From assembly GCA_003453735.1 (NCBI GenBank), contig DMNE01000042.1:4264-9873 (forward strand): a stretch of 5,610 nt of DNA, given 5' to 3'. The notes below the pieces were generated by a model. It was not told the origin of the DNA, made no database searches, and saw nothing but the letters and a program-made list of their open reading frames with translations. This document shows positions 5,429-5,610 of the stretch, in pieces. Source of the stretch: Nitrospiraceae bacterium (lineage in GTDB: Bacteria > Nitrospirota > Thermodesulfovibrionia > Thermodesulfovibrionales > UBA9159). Numbering within the stretch: position 1 is the first letter of the stretch; each line of letters begins with the position of its first letter. A program made the translations under genes and the position numbers.

Positions 5429-5610
5429 TTTTTGAGTAGGATTTTAGTCGTTGCCACGCACCCCATTTTTATCGAGTTCACCGACGAGTCAATACTTTCT
5501 TCGGAAACCGAAACTCCATCAAGAGTTCAACTGGAATAAAACACCATGGATAAAAAGTGAGGGAGAGAAGTACAGCCACAAAGACGCAACCGGCGGGGAT
5601 TCACATCACT

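Larger units (their letters stand above)
5117..5610. other. AT-rich region without a recognised gene
   Basis: This stretch upstream of the MshEN gene has no credible coding frame. It holds a hairpin with arms CAGCGA (5272-5277) and TCGCTG (5285-5290) around seven A, a TATAAT on each strand near 5251-5258, and a TTGACT at 5232-5237 whose spacing of 15 to the plus-strand TATAAT is short for a promoter. Direct repeats at 5360-5428 are listed separately. The promoter of the MshEN gene probably lies here, but no convincing -35/-10 pair is seen for it. The last 150 bases resemble nothing I know. Confidence 0.55.

Overview
The window looks like bacterial accessory DNA in which good genes alternate with gene wreckage. 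The left part carries a type II fatty-acid/polyketide style gene set. The right part carries an orphan lipoprotein hydrolase and a single-domain MshEN (GspE/PilB N-terminal) protein. An outer-membrane-type lipoprotein, an LpxL-like remnant and an MshEN protein together suggest a Gram-negative, perhaps a Desulfobacterota- or Nitrospirota-like organism. This is only an impression from gene style, and no taxonomic marker is present.

Region by region: 1-243 is the 3' end of a FabF-like ketosynthase. 240-378 is the damaged start of a FabG-like ketoreductase. 461-910 is an intact FabZ-like dehydratase. It overlaps by ATGA with 907-2199, a complete ketosynthase-fold protein that has Ser where the nucleophilic Cys should be. 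2302-2481 is a truncated LpxL/HtrB-type acyltransferase start. 2482-2840 has no gene but contains short TTTCGCAC-type repeats like the ends of some insertion sequences. 2841-3914 is a lipoprotein alpha/beta hydrolase. 3981-4150 is a probable frameshifted small membrane protein. 4436-5116 on the minus strand is the MshEN protein. 5117-5610 is AT-rich, without a recognisable gene, and holds three copies of AATAAAGTTCTTA.

How the genes fit together: ketosynthase, ketoreductase, dehydratase, Cys-less ketosynthase partner and acyltransferase, all on one strand, match the core of aryl-polyene-like or other specialised fatty-acid clusters (an inference). Here the ketoreductase and the acyltransferase are broken, so the local cluster is probably not functional as a unit, unless those steps are supplied elsewhere. 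The mobile-element-like repeats and the abrupt loss of similarity near 2445 suggest rearrangement. The hydrolase and the MshEN protein show no clear functional link to the cluster or to each other.
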